From positions 1-10,572 of the forward strand of contig JAHFGE010000047.1 of the NCBI GenBank assembly GCA_023247575.1: a DNA stretch of 10,572 bases, written 5' to 3'. Within the stretch, counting starts at the first letter, position 1, and each line of letters starts with the position of its first letter. The translations under genes and the position numbers were made by a program. A model generated the notes under the pieces. The model ran no database searches. It was not told the origin of the DNA and saw only the letters and a program-made list of their open reading frames with translations. Shown one piece after another: positions 1 to 7,329 of the stretch. This stretch comes from Candidatus Omnitrophota bacterium (GTDB lineage: Bacteria; Omnitrophota; Gorgyraeia; Zapsychrales; Fredricksoniimonadaceae).

Positions 1-2
1 TC

Positions 3-110
3 GCTACCCTCATCATCGTTGACTCGACTTGCCTCTTGTCAAAGAACCCTCGTGCCGCTCAAATCCTAAAAATTAAATCGCAAAGGTTTAAAGAGCGCCT
101 TGGAAATTAA
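3..110 (+). CDS. Possible C-terminal tail of a convergent plus-strand gene (partial)
   Basis: An open frame runs in from the left window edge and stops at TAA 108-110, giving 35 residues. It reads as a plausible protein end: a hydrophobic stretch (LIIVD), then a basic amphipathic segment (NPRAAQILKIKSQRFKERLG). No start is visible because the gene would begin outside the window. It would converge on the minus-strand operon that ends at 197, with the inverted repeat at 163-184 between them. I do not recognise the family. A frame this short could be open by chance, so the call rests on residue composition and on the convergent layout. Confidence 0.35.
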   Translation, partial: ATLIIVDSTCLLSKNPRAAQILKIKSQRFKERLGN

Positions 111-162
111 CAAAGTCCTGATTTTAATTATAAATCTCACCCTGGGGTCTCAAATGAGGCAA

Positions 163-184
163 ACTACGTAGGATGCTACGTAGT
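163..184. terminator. Perfect 8-bp inverted repeat between convergent genes, possible terminator
   Basis: ACTACGTA (163-170) and TACGTAGT (177-184) form a perfect 8-bp stem with a 6-nt loop (GGATGC). It starts 13 nt past the stop of the CoA-transferase/GNAT gene and lies beyond the stop of the possible plus-strand tail. The stem is only about half GC and there is no long T-run on either side (TTTGCC follows on the minus strand), so it is a weak intrinsic terminator at best. It could also be a bidirectional terminator or an mRNA 3'-end stabiliser. The rest of 111-196 shows nothing recognisable. Confidence 0.4.
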
Positions 185-196
185 AGTACGCAGAAT

Positions 197-2098
197 TTAA
201 GGAGTAGTCGGCAATACGGATGTTTGCGCCTGCTTTTCTGTAATTACTAACGACACCAGAACGCAATTAATTTCTTTACTAGGATCGGTTTTAAAACCTA
301 ACCGATTATAAATCTTAAGCATTCTGATATTATGGTGAGCGACATAGGCCATCAACTTTTTAATCCTATGTTTTTTAGCCGCTTCTATTAAATGGGTACA
401 CAAAAAGCTTCCAATCCCCATACTTTGATAATCTTCCTTAACCACAAGACCCATTTCGGCAGAATCATCTTGTTTACGAATATATCGGCCTAAGCACACC
501 ATCTGAGCGTAAGGCTCAGGACCATCGAATCCAGCAATAGCCATATCTTTGTTATAATCCACTGCTACTCTCGCGTGGGCTACGGCTCGAGGCATGGCTT
601 CCACATGCGCTAGATAACGCTGGTAAATGGTATCGGGATTATGACTGTAGAAAAAATCCTGGATAACTCTTTCATCGGATGGCCGTAAAATACGGAAATA
701 AACTTTTTTACCATCAAAGGAATGAACATCAGGAATAAGTTGTCTAACAGGACTGTCATCGTCTTTAATCGATTTCTGGTCAAAACATACGTATTTCTTC
801 TGGTTAAGATAACCTAAAAGTTCATCACGGAATTTAGGATGAGCAATTTGAATGAGCGACATGCCCCGATCTCTTAAATTTTTGCCATGCAAATAAGCCA
901 CCCCGTATTCCGTAACCACATAATGAGCATCGGCCCTGGACGTAACCACTCCTGCCCCTTGATCCAAAAATGGGACTATTCTGGAAATGGTACCATCTTT
1001 AGCCGTCGATGGAAGTGCAATGAAGGAGCGGCCACCACGGGAACGTTTGGCCCCACGGACAAAATCCACCTGACCGCCAAAACCGCTAAAAATGTGGGAA
1101 CCTATGCTATCGGAACATATTTGCCCTGTTAAATCAAGTTGAATAGCAGAGTTAACTGATACCATATTGTCATTCTGGCTAATCACGAATGGATCATTGG
1201 TGTATTCCGTTGGATAAAATTGAAAATCTGGGTTTTGGTGTACGGTGCCAAAAAGCTTTTTTGATCCAAGGACAAAACTTAAAATCACCTTACCTTTATT
1301 AATACTTTTTTTACGGTTATTGATAATTCCTTTCTTGTACAAATCAACGACCCCATCGGAAACCATCTCTGTATGTATTCCTAGGTCATTCTTATCCTGT
1401 AGGTTCATCAAGACAGCATCCGGTATACTCCCTATTCCTAGTTGCAAGGTATCCCCATCCCAAATATAACGGACAAGATTTTTACCAATTTTCATGGAAA
1501 CCTGATCCGGCGTCCCTTGCGGAAATTCCATCAGCGGTTCATCATCTTCAACCAGATAATCAATACACGTCAGTGGAATCTTGGCCAACCCTAAAGTTTC
1601 AGGCATTTGCTTATTCACCTGGGCAATAATGATATCTGCTGCTGAAATGCCAGCTAACAAAATATCCACACTAACCCCTAGCGAAACCATATTGTTTTTA
1701 TCGGGTGGCGTTACTTGAATCAAAGCGCAATGCAAACGCATTTGGCCGCTTTTAAATAACAAAGGAATTTCTGAAAGAAAAATCGGTATGTAATCGGCAT
1801 GCCCCTCTGTAATAGCTTCCCGTACATTTTTGCCAACAAAAAACGCGTTGTGGCGAAACGAATCCGCGTATTTGGCTTCGGTGTAAGGGGCAATCCCCAC
1901 TGTCAAAAGATGGACGATATCATTGTCCCTAAAATGACTGGCATTGCGCACAAGAGCCTCCACCAAATGCTGTGGCTCTGCACATCCAGAACCGATTAAA
2001 ATCCTTTTACCTTTATGAATTTTGCGTATGGCCGTATCAGCATCCACCCATACTGGGGACTTTTTCTTAAATACATAGGGTTCATAATAAATACTCAT
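197..2098 (-). CDS. Acetyl-CoA hydrolase/CoA-transferase fused to a GNAT acetyltransferase
   Basis: 633 aa, cytoplasmic. Residues 1 to about 440 are a family I CoA-transferase / acetyl-CoA hydrolase (Cat1 / 4-hydroxybutyrate CoA-transferase type). The catalytic glutamate is probably E244 in GIHTEMVSDG. The C-lobe carries GFGGQVDFVRGA (339-350) and a TSRADAHYVVTEYGVA segment (386-401). Residues about 465-613 are a GNAT domain with the acetyl-CoA pyrophosphate loop QSMGIGS (558-564) and a C-terminal NIRMLKIYNRLGF segment (590-602). The first domain moves CoA between acyl groups or hydrolyses acetyl-CoA; the second should acetylate an unknown amine, perhaps a protein lysine. This fusion architecture is known in bacteria. 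The ATG overlaps the upstream stop by 4 nt (ATGA), with only a weak purine tract (AAGAG) ahead, so translational coupling is likely. As the last gene of the PFOR operon it fits acetyl-CoA to acetate conversion. The acyl substrate cannot be told from sequence. Confidence 0.9.
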   Translation of the reverse strand: MSIYYEPYVFKKKSPVWVDADTAIRKIHKGKRILIGSGCAEPQHLVEALVRNASHFRDNDIVHLLTVGIAPYTEAKYADSFRHNAFFVGKNVREAITEGHADYIPIFLSEIPLLFKSGQMRLHCALIQVTPPDKNNMVSLGVSVDILLAGISAADIIIAQVNKQMPETLGLAKIPLTCIDYLVEDDEPLMEFPQGTPDQVSMKIGKNLVRYIWDGDTLQLGIGSIPDAVLMNLQDKNDLGIHTEMVSDGVVDLYKKGIINNRKKSINKGKVILSFVLGSKKLFGTVHQNPDFQFYPTEYTNDPFVISQNDNMVSVNSAIQLDLTGQICSDSIGSHIFSGFGGQVDFVRGAKRSRGGRSFIALPSTAKDGTISRIVPFLDQGAGVVTSRADAHYVVTEYGVAYLHGKNLRDRGMSLIQIAHPKFRDELLGYLNQKKYVCFDQKSIKDDDSPVRQLIPDVHSFDGKKVYFRILRPSDERVIQDFFYSHNPDTIYQRYLAHVEAMPRAVAHARVAVDYNKDMAIAGFDGPEPYAQMVCLGRYIRKQDDSAEMGLVVKEDYQSMGIGSFLCTHLIEAAKKHRIKKLMAYVAHHNIRMLKIYNRLGFKTDPSKEINCVLVSLVITEKQAQTSVLPTTP

Positions 2099-3099
2099 AA
2101 TGAACTCTTATTAAAACCTTGCAAGGCTTTCATATAATTAGTTCGTTCAAAAGCCTCGGGATTAATGCAGAACTTTTGACTCATACTTCCCCGTAATTGA
2201 GTTACTGAAACATATTCACGTTCCAGCATCCACTGTTGGACGCCATCAAAAATTTCTTTAGCTTGAGTAATACCATTTTTAAGAAGTATCGAGCACAACA
2301 TGGTTACATCCGCTCCAACCAGAAGCATTTTAATGACATCCTCAGCACTATGAATTCCTCCAGTAGCGGCAAGATTCGTCTTAATCTGCCCATAAAGAAT
2401 CGCCACCCATCGCAAGGGCAAGCGCATGGCCTGAGGTGTGCTTAAAAGGACGTTGGGAACAACCGCCAGATTATCCAAATCAATATCCGGCTGGTAAAAC
2501 CGATTGAACAACACCAAGGCGTCGGCACCTGCCTTATCCAGTCGCTTGGCCATGTTGGCCATGGCACTAAAAAATGGGCTTAATTTAACAGCTACAGGGA
2601 TAGTTACATTAGCTTTGACCGCTTTAAGAATATCCAAATAAACATCCTCAGCCTCCTGGCTGGTGGTTCTTGCATCGGTAGCCAGAAAATAAATATTTAA
2701 CTCCAGAGCATCTGCTCCGGCCTGTTGGATTTGTTTGGCATACGTCACCCAGCCTCCATCGGAATGAGCATTCAGACTTCCAATGATAGGAATATTAACC
2801 GCTTTCTTAGCTTTAAAAATATGTTCAAGGTATTCATCCGGCCCTATGGCATCATTTCCGGACTTTGGGAAATAGGTCAATGATTCAGCAAAACTTTCAG
2901 TACCACTTGTTAAATAATGGTCTAGTTCATAACGCTCACGAGTTATTTCTTCCTCGAACAATGAATAATTGACGATGGCTGCTACCCCTGCATCTTCCAG
3001 ACGTCGCATATTATCCATACTTTGAGAAAGCGGAGAAGCTGATGCAACGATAGGGTTCTTTAATTTAAGTCCCATGTAATTAGTCGATAAATCAATCAT
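2095..3099 (-). CDS. Dihydroorotate dehydrogenase-like FMN protein (PFOR-linked)
   Basis: 334 aa TIM-barrel flavoprotein related to class 1 dihydroorotate dehydrogenase. The N-terminal strand NPIVASASPLS (15-25), the lysine in VKLSPF (171-176) and the phosphate-binding ATGGIHSAEDVIK (245-257) are the usual FMN-binding elements. Where true class 1 enzymes have N-x-SCPN with the catalytic Cys or Ser, this protein reads ELNIYFLA (133-140), so the catalytic base is missing and orotate synthesis is unlikely. This matches the 'dihydroorotate dehydrogenase-like' subfamily often found beside pyruvate:ferredoxin oxidoreductase genes, whose substrate I do not know to be established. Its start overlaps the PFOR stop by 4 nt (ATGA) and has a strong Shine-Dalgarno, AGGAGGG, four to five bases before ATG. 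The downstream gene also overlaps it by 4 nt. Inference: an accessory flavoprotein working with reduced ferredoxin or PFOR. Confidence 0.9.
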   Translation of the reverse strand: MIDLSTNYMGLKLKNPIVASASPLSQSMDNMRRLEDAGVAAIVNYSLFEEEITRERYELDHYLTSGTESFAESLTYFPKSGNDAIGPDEYLEHIFKAKKAVNIPIIGSLNAHSDGGWVTYAKQIQQAGADALELNIYFLATDARTTSQEAEDVYLDILKAVKANVTIPVAVKLSPFFSAMANMAKRLDKAGADALVLFNRFYQPDIDLDNLAVVPNVLLSTPQAMRLPLRWVAILYGQIKTNLAATGGIHSAEDVIKMLLVGADVTMLCSILLKNGITQAKEIFDGVQQWMLEREYVSVTQLRGSMSQKFCINPEAFERTNYMKALQGFNKSSL

Positions 3100-6000
3100 G
3101 AGCCCTCCTGATTCGATCCTTTGGCTGCCATGGCATTATAGATCTGCCAGCGTTCTTGAATATCTTTTTGTGCCAAACCATGAAGCTGTTTAGCTGACTG
3201 AGGATTAGTTCTGGCAAGCATCTTGAAACGATTTTCCAAATCAGTAAATTCCTGCAAGGAAACCTTAATCGGCCCTGAATCAAGCTGAAAGGGATTCTTA
3301 CCTTCTTTTAAAAGATTGGGATGATAACGAAATAAAGGCCAGTATCCAGATGCCACCGCCACCTTTTGATTTTGCATAGCTGTCGTCATATTGATGCCAT
3401 GAGCAATGCAGTGGCTGTAGGCAATGATCAGTGACGGTCCTTCATAATTTTCCGCTTCTAAAAAGACGCGCAAGGTATGCTCGTCTTTGGCACCCATGGC
3501 CACAGTGGCAACATAAACATTACCATAAATCATAGCCATTCTGGCTAAATCTTTTTTCGCCAGAGGTTTACCGCCGGCGGCAAATTTTGCCACCGCCGAA
3601 CGTGGAGTGGATTTCGACATTTGTCCGCCAGTGTTTGAATAAACTTCTGTGTCCAGCACCAAAACATTAACATCTTTCCCTAAAGAAAGCACATGATCTA
3701 GCCCGCCAAAGCCGATGTCGTAGGCCCAGCCATCTCCCCCGATAATCCATACGCTTTTTTTGACCAACATATCGGCAACGCTAAGCAGTTGTTTAGCTTC
3801 AGGTAATGATACAAAGCCATTTAATTTCTGTTTGAGGATCTCTACTCGCTGGCGCTGTTGGAAAATCCCCGCTTCATCATTTTGGGAAGCCTGCAATATC
3901 TCGTTAACAAATTCCATTCCCAGATGAGGTTCTAATTTTTTAACAAGCTCACCGGCCAATTCCTTTTGTTTATCAATAGAAAGGCGAAAGCCTAAACCAA
4001 ATTCCGCATTATCTTCAAAGAGCGAATTGCTCCAAGCTGGCCCTCGGCCTTCACTATTTTTTGTATAAGGTGTGGTTGGCAAATTGCCACCATAAATAGA
4101 AGAGCATCCTGTGGCATTAGCAATCACCATACGGTCCCCGAAAAGCTGCGTAGCTAATTTAATGTAGGGAGTCTCTCCGCAGCCCGCACAAGCACCGGAG
4201 AATTCAAATAGCGGCTGCAACACCTGAGAAGAACGTACCGCTGACTTTTTAACTAAGTCCCTTTTGAGCTCAGGTATTTTTAAAAAGAAATCCCAATTTT
4301 TCTTTTCCTGTTCTTTCAACGGCGGCTGTGGCTGCATGTTAATAGCTTTTAATCTCGTTTCAGATTTATTTTTCACTGGACAAACATCGACGCAGAGGCC
4401 GCAACCAGTGCAGTCCTCAGGAGCCACCTGAATGGTGTATTTGAGCCCCTGCCATTCTCGATCCTTGGCGTCCATGGATTGAAATGTCTGGGGAGCGCCT
4501 TGCAGATGAACGGGTTCGTAGACTTTAATACGAATAACCGCATGGGGACAAACCATGGTACATTTGCCGCACTGAATACAAATATCTCTGTCCCAAACGG
4601 GAATTTCCTGAGCAATATTACGTTTTTCCCATTGACTGGTTCCTGTTGGATAGGCTCCATCACAAGGAAACGCACTCACGGGCAGTTCGTCACCTTTGCC
4701 GGCAATCATCATGGAGGTCACATTTTTAACAAAATCTGGAGCATTGGCCAGCTCCGACGGTACCGTCGGAGCCAGCATAGGACCATCGAAAGCAACAGTA
4801 CCAGCCTCGATGGTACCGTCGGGGCTAGTCATCTTCTCTATCTTTATTTCATGCAAGTGGACTAGGGTGTGATCCACAGCTTCAAAGTTCATCCGCATGA
4901 CGTCCTCTCCTTTTCTACTATAAGTTTTACGGATGGATTCTTTGATCGCTTCAATGGCTTGCTCCTTTGGCAAGACCCCAGAAATGGCAAAGAAACATGT
5001 CTGCATGATCGTGTTGATTCTCATGCCTAATCCTGCCTGGCGAGCTACACTATAGGCATCGATAATAAAGAAACATAGTTTCTTGTCTTTAATTGTCTGG
5101 GTGAGGCTTCGAGGAATATGGCCACAGACTTCTTCAGGACTATAAGGGGTATTAAGAAGGAAAATACCGCCTTTATCGATATCTTTCAAAACATCATAAA
5201 TTTCTATAAAGTGATATTGATGGCACGCCACAAAATTAGCTTTACTGACAAGGAAGGTGGAATGGATAGGTTTAGGACCAAAACGTAAATGGGAAACGGT
5301 GACTGATCCAGCCTTCTTGGAATCATAAACAAAATATCCTTGGGCGTACAAAGGTGTATTTTCACCGATAATCTTAATAGTATTCTTATTAGCACTTACT
5401 GTTCCATCTGCACCTAAGCCATAAAAAATGGCCCTCACACCTTTACCACTTTCGATGGTAAAGTGTTCATCGAATTCAAGACTCGTTTTTCCAATGTCGT
5501 CATTGATGCCTATCGTAAAATGATTCTTTGGGAATGGTTTAAGCAGCTCATCGTAGACCCCCTTGATCATGGCGGGTGTAAATTCTTTTGAGGATAATCC
5601 ATAGCGGCCGCCAATGATTTTAGGCATTTGTTTAAATTGGTTTTCACCTAAGGTTTCCACAAAAGCATTGACCACATCTAGATACAAAGGTTCCCCGACA
5701 CTTCCAGGCTCTTTGGTCCTATCCAACACTGCAATAGCCTTAACTGTTTTAGGGATGGCTTCTATAAACCGTTTGATGGCAAAAGGACGGTACAAACGAA
5801 CTTTAATAAGTCCCACTTTTTGCTTATCTTTAACCAATTTATCTACAGTGTCTTGACACGCTTCCACACCGGATCCCATGATGATAATAAGTCGTTCAGC
5901 ATCGAGTGATCCATGATATTCGAATAGCTTATATTGCCGTCGGGTGAGAAAAGCAAATTTATCCATGGTTTTTTGCACGATGTCAGGGCAAGATACATAA

Positions 6001-6737
6001 AATGGGTTAACTGTTTCTCGAGATTGAAAATAAACATCTGGATTTTGGGCCGTACCTCGAATCACGGGCTGATCCGGTGTCAATCGATTAGCCCGATGTG
6101 CTAATATCAGCTTTTCATCAATCATGGTGCGAATGTCTTCATAACTAAGTTGTTCAATTTTGGCTATCTCGTGGGAGGTACGGAATCCGTCGAAAAAATG
6201 TAAGAAAGGTAACTTGCCCTCAAGCGTTGCGGCATGGGCAATCAAAGCAAAATCCATAACTTCCTGGACACTGCAAGAACACAACATCGCAAAACCTGTC
6301 ATACGGCTAGCCATAACATCGGAATGATCACCAAAAATGGAAAGACCATGGGTAGCAACGGCCCGAGCAGCTATATGAAAAACCGTTGGAGTCAATTCAC
6401 CGGCGATTTTATACATATTAGGGAGCATCAACAATAAACCCTGGGAAGAAGTGAAAGTCGTTGTCAATGCTCCAGTTTGTAAAGCCCCGTGGACAGCGCC
6501 TGCAGCTCCTGCCTCGCTTTGCATTTCCTGCACGACGGGGACAGTGCCCCAAATATTTTTTTTACCCGCCGAAGACCATTCATCAGTCCACTCCCCCATG
6601 GGAGACGAAGGGGTAATGGGATAAATAGCAATCACTTCACTGGCCGCGAAAGCAACATAGGCTGCTGCCTCATTACCATCTATGGTGATTTGTTTGCGTG
6701 CTGTCGAGGACGGATTTTTAGACGATATTTCAGACAT
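3096..6737 (-). CDS. nifJ: Pyruvate:ferredoxin (flavodoxin) oxidoreductase, homodimeric type
   Basis: 1213 aa, full length for the single-chain enzyme that converts pyruvate + CoA to acetyl-CoA + CO2 and reduces ferredoxin. Domains in order: N-terminal pyrimidine-binding domain with YPITPSS (39-45), MQSEAG (72-77) and TSSQG (96-100); a transketolase-C-like domain (about 260-415); the gamma/CoA domain with GLGADGTV (440-447); a two-cluster ferredoxin domain with C720/C723/C726/C730 and C776/C779/C782/C786; and the C-terminal TPP domain with GDGWAYDIG (1001-1009) and N1035. The proximal [4Fe-4S] ligands are C850, C853, C878 and C1110, in the same arrangement as the Desulfovibrio africanus enzyme. 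The ATG lies 58 nt inside the upstream haemerythrin-like gene; AAAGGA about 12 nt before it is a plausible ribosome site. No residue looks missing. PFORs are typically oxygen-labile, which makes the neighbouring diiron protein relevant. Confidence 0.97.
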   Translation of the reverse strand: MSEISSKNPSSTARKQITIDGNEAAAYVAFAASEVIAIYPITPSSPMGEWTDEWSSAGKKNIWGTVPVVQEMQSEAGAAGAVHGALQTGALTTTFTSSQGLLLMLPNMYKIAGELTPTVFHIAARAVATHGLSIFGDHSDVMASRMTGFAMLCSCSVQEVMDFALIAHAATLEGKLPFLHFFDGFRTSHEIAKIEQLSYEDIRTMIDEKLILAHRANRLTPDQPVIRGTAQNPDVYFQSRETVNPFYVSCPDIVQKTMDKFAFLTRRQYKLFEYHGSLDAERLIIIMGSGVEACQDTVDKLVKDKQKVGLIKVRLYRPFAIKRFIEAIPKTVKAIAVLDRTKEPGSVGEPLYLDVVNAFVETLGENQFKQMPKIIGGRYGLSSKEFTPAMIKGVYDELLKPFPKNHFTIGINDDIGKTSLEFDEHFTIESGKGVRAIFYGLGADGTVSANKNTIKIIGENTPLYAQGYFVYDSKKAGSVTVSHLRFGPKPIHSTFLVSKANFVACHQYHFIEIYDVLKDIDKGGIFLLNTPYSPEEVCGHIPRSLTQTIKDKKLCFFIIDAYSVARQAGLGMRINTIMQTCFFAISGVLPKEQAIEAIKESIRKTYSRKGEDVMRMNFEAVDHTLVHLHEIKIEKMTSPDGTIEAGTVAFDGPMLAPTVPSELANAPDFVKNVTSMMIAGKGDELPVSAFPCDGAYPTGTSQWEKRNIAQEIPVWDRDICIQCGKCTMVCPHAVIRIKVYEPVHLQGAPQTFQSMDAKDREWQGLKYTIQVAPEDCTGCGLCVDVCPVKNKSETRLKAINMQPQPPLKEQEKKNWDFFLKIPELKRDLVKKSAVRSSQVLQPLFEFSGACAGCGETPYIKLATQLFGDRMVIANATGCSSIYGGNLPTTPYTKNSEGRGPAWSNSLFEDNAEFGLGFRLSIDKQKELAGELVKKLEPHLGMEFVNEILQASQNDEAGIFQQRQRVEILKQKLNGFVSLPEAKQLLSVADMLVKKSVWIIGGDGWAYDIGFGGLDHVLSLGKDVNVLVLDTEVYSNTGGQMSKSTPRSAVAKFAAGGKPLAKKDLARMAMIYGNVYVATVAMGAKDEHTLRVFLEAENYEGPSLIIAYSHCIAHGINMTTAMQNQKVAVASGYWPLFRYHPNLLKEGKNPFQLDSGPIKVSLQEFTDLENRFKMLARTNPQSAKQLHGLAQKDIQERWQIYNAMAAKGSNQEGS
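4751..4772. repeat. Perfect 22-bp palindrome inside the PFOR coding region, half repeated nearby
   Basis: The 22 bases are identical to their own reverse complement: GCTCCGACGGT followed by ACCGTCGGAGC. It lies in the region coding for about residues 656-663 (TVPSE), just before the ferredoxin domain. Eleven bases of it, GGTACCGTCGG (4759-4769), occur again as a direct copy at 4812-4822. In mRNA it could fold into a GC-rich hairpin. It may reflect codon choice alone, and no function is implied by position. Confidence 0.6.
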
Positions 6738-7243
6738 TTTGTGATGAGTTCCTTTTTTTCTTCCAGGTGAAGTTCCTGGTCTATGGGCTTATAGACACTT
6801 TCTATCTCAATTTGAATGTGATTGCGCATCAGACAAACAGCATAAATGCCCTTTTCCTTAATTTGATCAATGATTTTTTGTTGCCTTAACTCGTTCTTTT
6901 CTACTCTCAACTGTTTGGATAAAAATTCAAAATTTTTAATACTGAGTTTGAATTCATTGCGTTCAGCCCTTAAGAAGCACAGCATGGGATACAGTTTAGG
7001 AATATGCATTTGCACATAAGAGAAAATGACTTCCTCATCGAGCTCAATATGTTCTAACAACTTCTTTTTAAGAAACTGTACGGTTTTTTCGATGGCCTTA
7101 GTATTCTTACCAAAGAACACTTTGCCTTCATATTGAAGGTTGCTGATGGAGTCATTAAGTTCATCCAGCTTTTGCAGGACATCCTGATGCTCCTTCTTAA
7201 ACAGTGCCATAACACTTTTAATGTATAAATTTCTTTCAGCCAT
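6680..7243 (-). CDS. Haemerythrin-like (HHE) diiron protein
   Basis: 187 aa, predicted soluble and almost all helical. Haemerythrin-type iron ligands can be placed at H19 (KKEHQDVL), H65 with D69/E70 (EHIELDEEVIF) and H142 with E146 (RNHIQIEIE). At the position where the HHE family usually has an E-H pair, this protein reads E94-R95 (RAERNEF), so one usual histidine appears absent and metal binding may be altered. HHE proteins bind O2, NO or iron and can act as sensors or repair proteins. The start is supported by AAAGGA six to seven bases before ATG. The last 19 or so residues (basic, from LKYRLKI onward) lie in the stretch overlapping the PFOR start, suggesting tight coupling of the two. 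A Crp-type site and -10 element precede it. Inference: protects or signals to the oxygen-sensitive PFOR. Confidence 0.8.
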   Translation of the reverse strand: MAERNLYIKSVMALFKKEHQDVLQKLDELNDSISNLQYEGKVFFGKNTKAIEKTVQFLKKKLLEHIELDEEVIFSYVQMHIPKLYPMLCFLRAERNEFKLSIKNFEFLSKQLRVEKNELRQQKIIDQIKEKGIYAVCLMRNHIQIEIESVYKPIDQELHLEEKKELITKCLKYRLKIRPRQHANKSP

Positions 7244-7280
7244 TTGGTTCCTTTCTCTAAAAAAATTTGAATTAGATTTT

Positions 7281-7293
7281 AATTTTATTATTA
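7281..7293 (-). promoter_or_regulatory. Predicted -10 element and start point of the haemerythrin-PFOR operon
   Basis: On the minus strand TAATAAT (7293-7287) sits about 32 bp from the centre of the Crp-type palindrome at 7314-7329, the distance expected for class II activation. Transcription would start near 7279-7281, leaving a leader of roughly 37 nt before the ATG at 7243. The region is very AT-rich, so the hexamer alone is weak evidence; its value lies in matching the cytochrome promoter position for position. Confidence 0.45.
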
Positions 7294-7313
7294 CAAAACT
7301 ATGTCATTATGTC

Positions 7314-7329
7314 TGTGACTGGCGTCACA
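7314..7329. promoter_or_regulatory. Crp-type operator upstream of the haemerythrin-PFOR operon
   Basis: TGTGACTGGCGTCACA has perfect 6-bp inverted arms and exactly matches the Crp consensus TGTGA-N6-TCACA. Its centre is about 78 bp before the haemerythrin-like ATG. The stop codon of the cytochrome gene (TGA, 7327-7325) lies inside the palindrome. The adjoining minus-strand sequence TCACAGACATA (7318-7308) is shared with the second site at 9370-9385. The likely ligand protein is the Crp/Fnr regulator encoded at 9392-10078, whose recognition helix fits this half-site. Confidence 0.7.

Noticed and set aside
3573..3582. GC-rich 10-bp palindrome CCGCCGGCGG in the PFOR gene
   Set aside because: Palindromes of this length are expected about ten times per 10 kb, and it falls in Ala/Gly codons of the conserved TPP domain.
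4479..4865. 128-aa plus-strand open frame inside the PFOR gene
   Set aside because: It lies antisense to the ferredoxin-domain region of a clearly conserved enzyme, has no recognisable domain, and its openness follows from the codon usage of the true frame.
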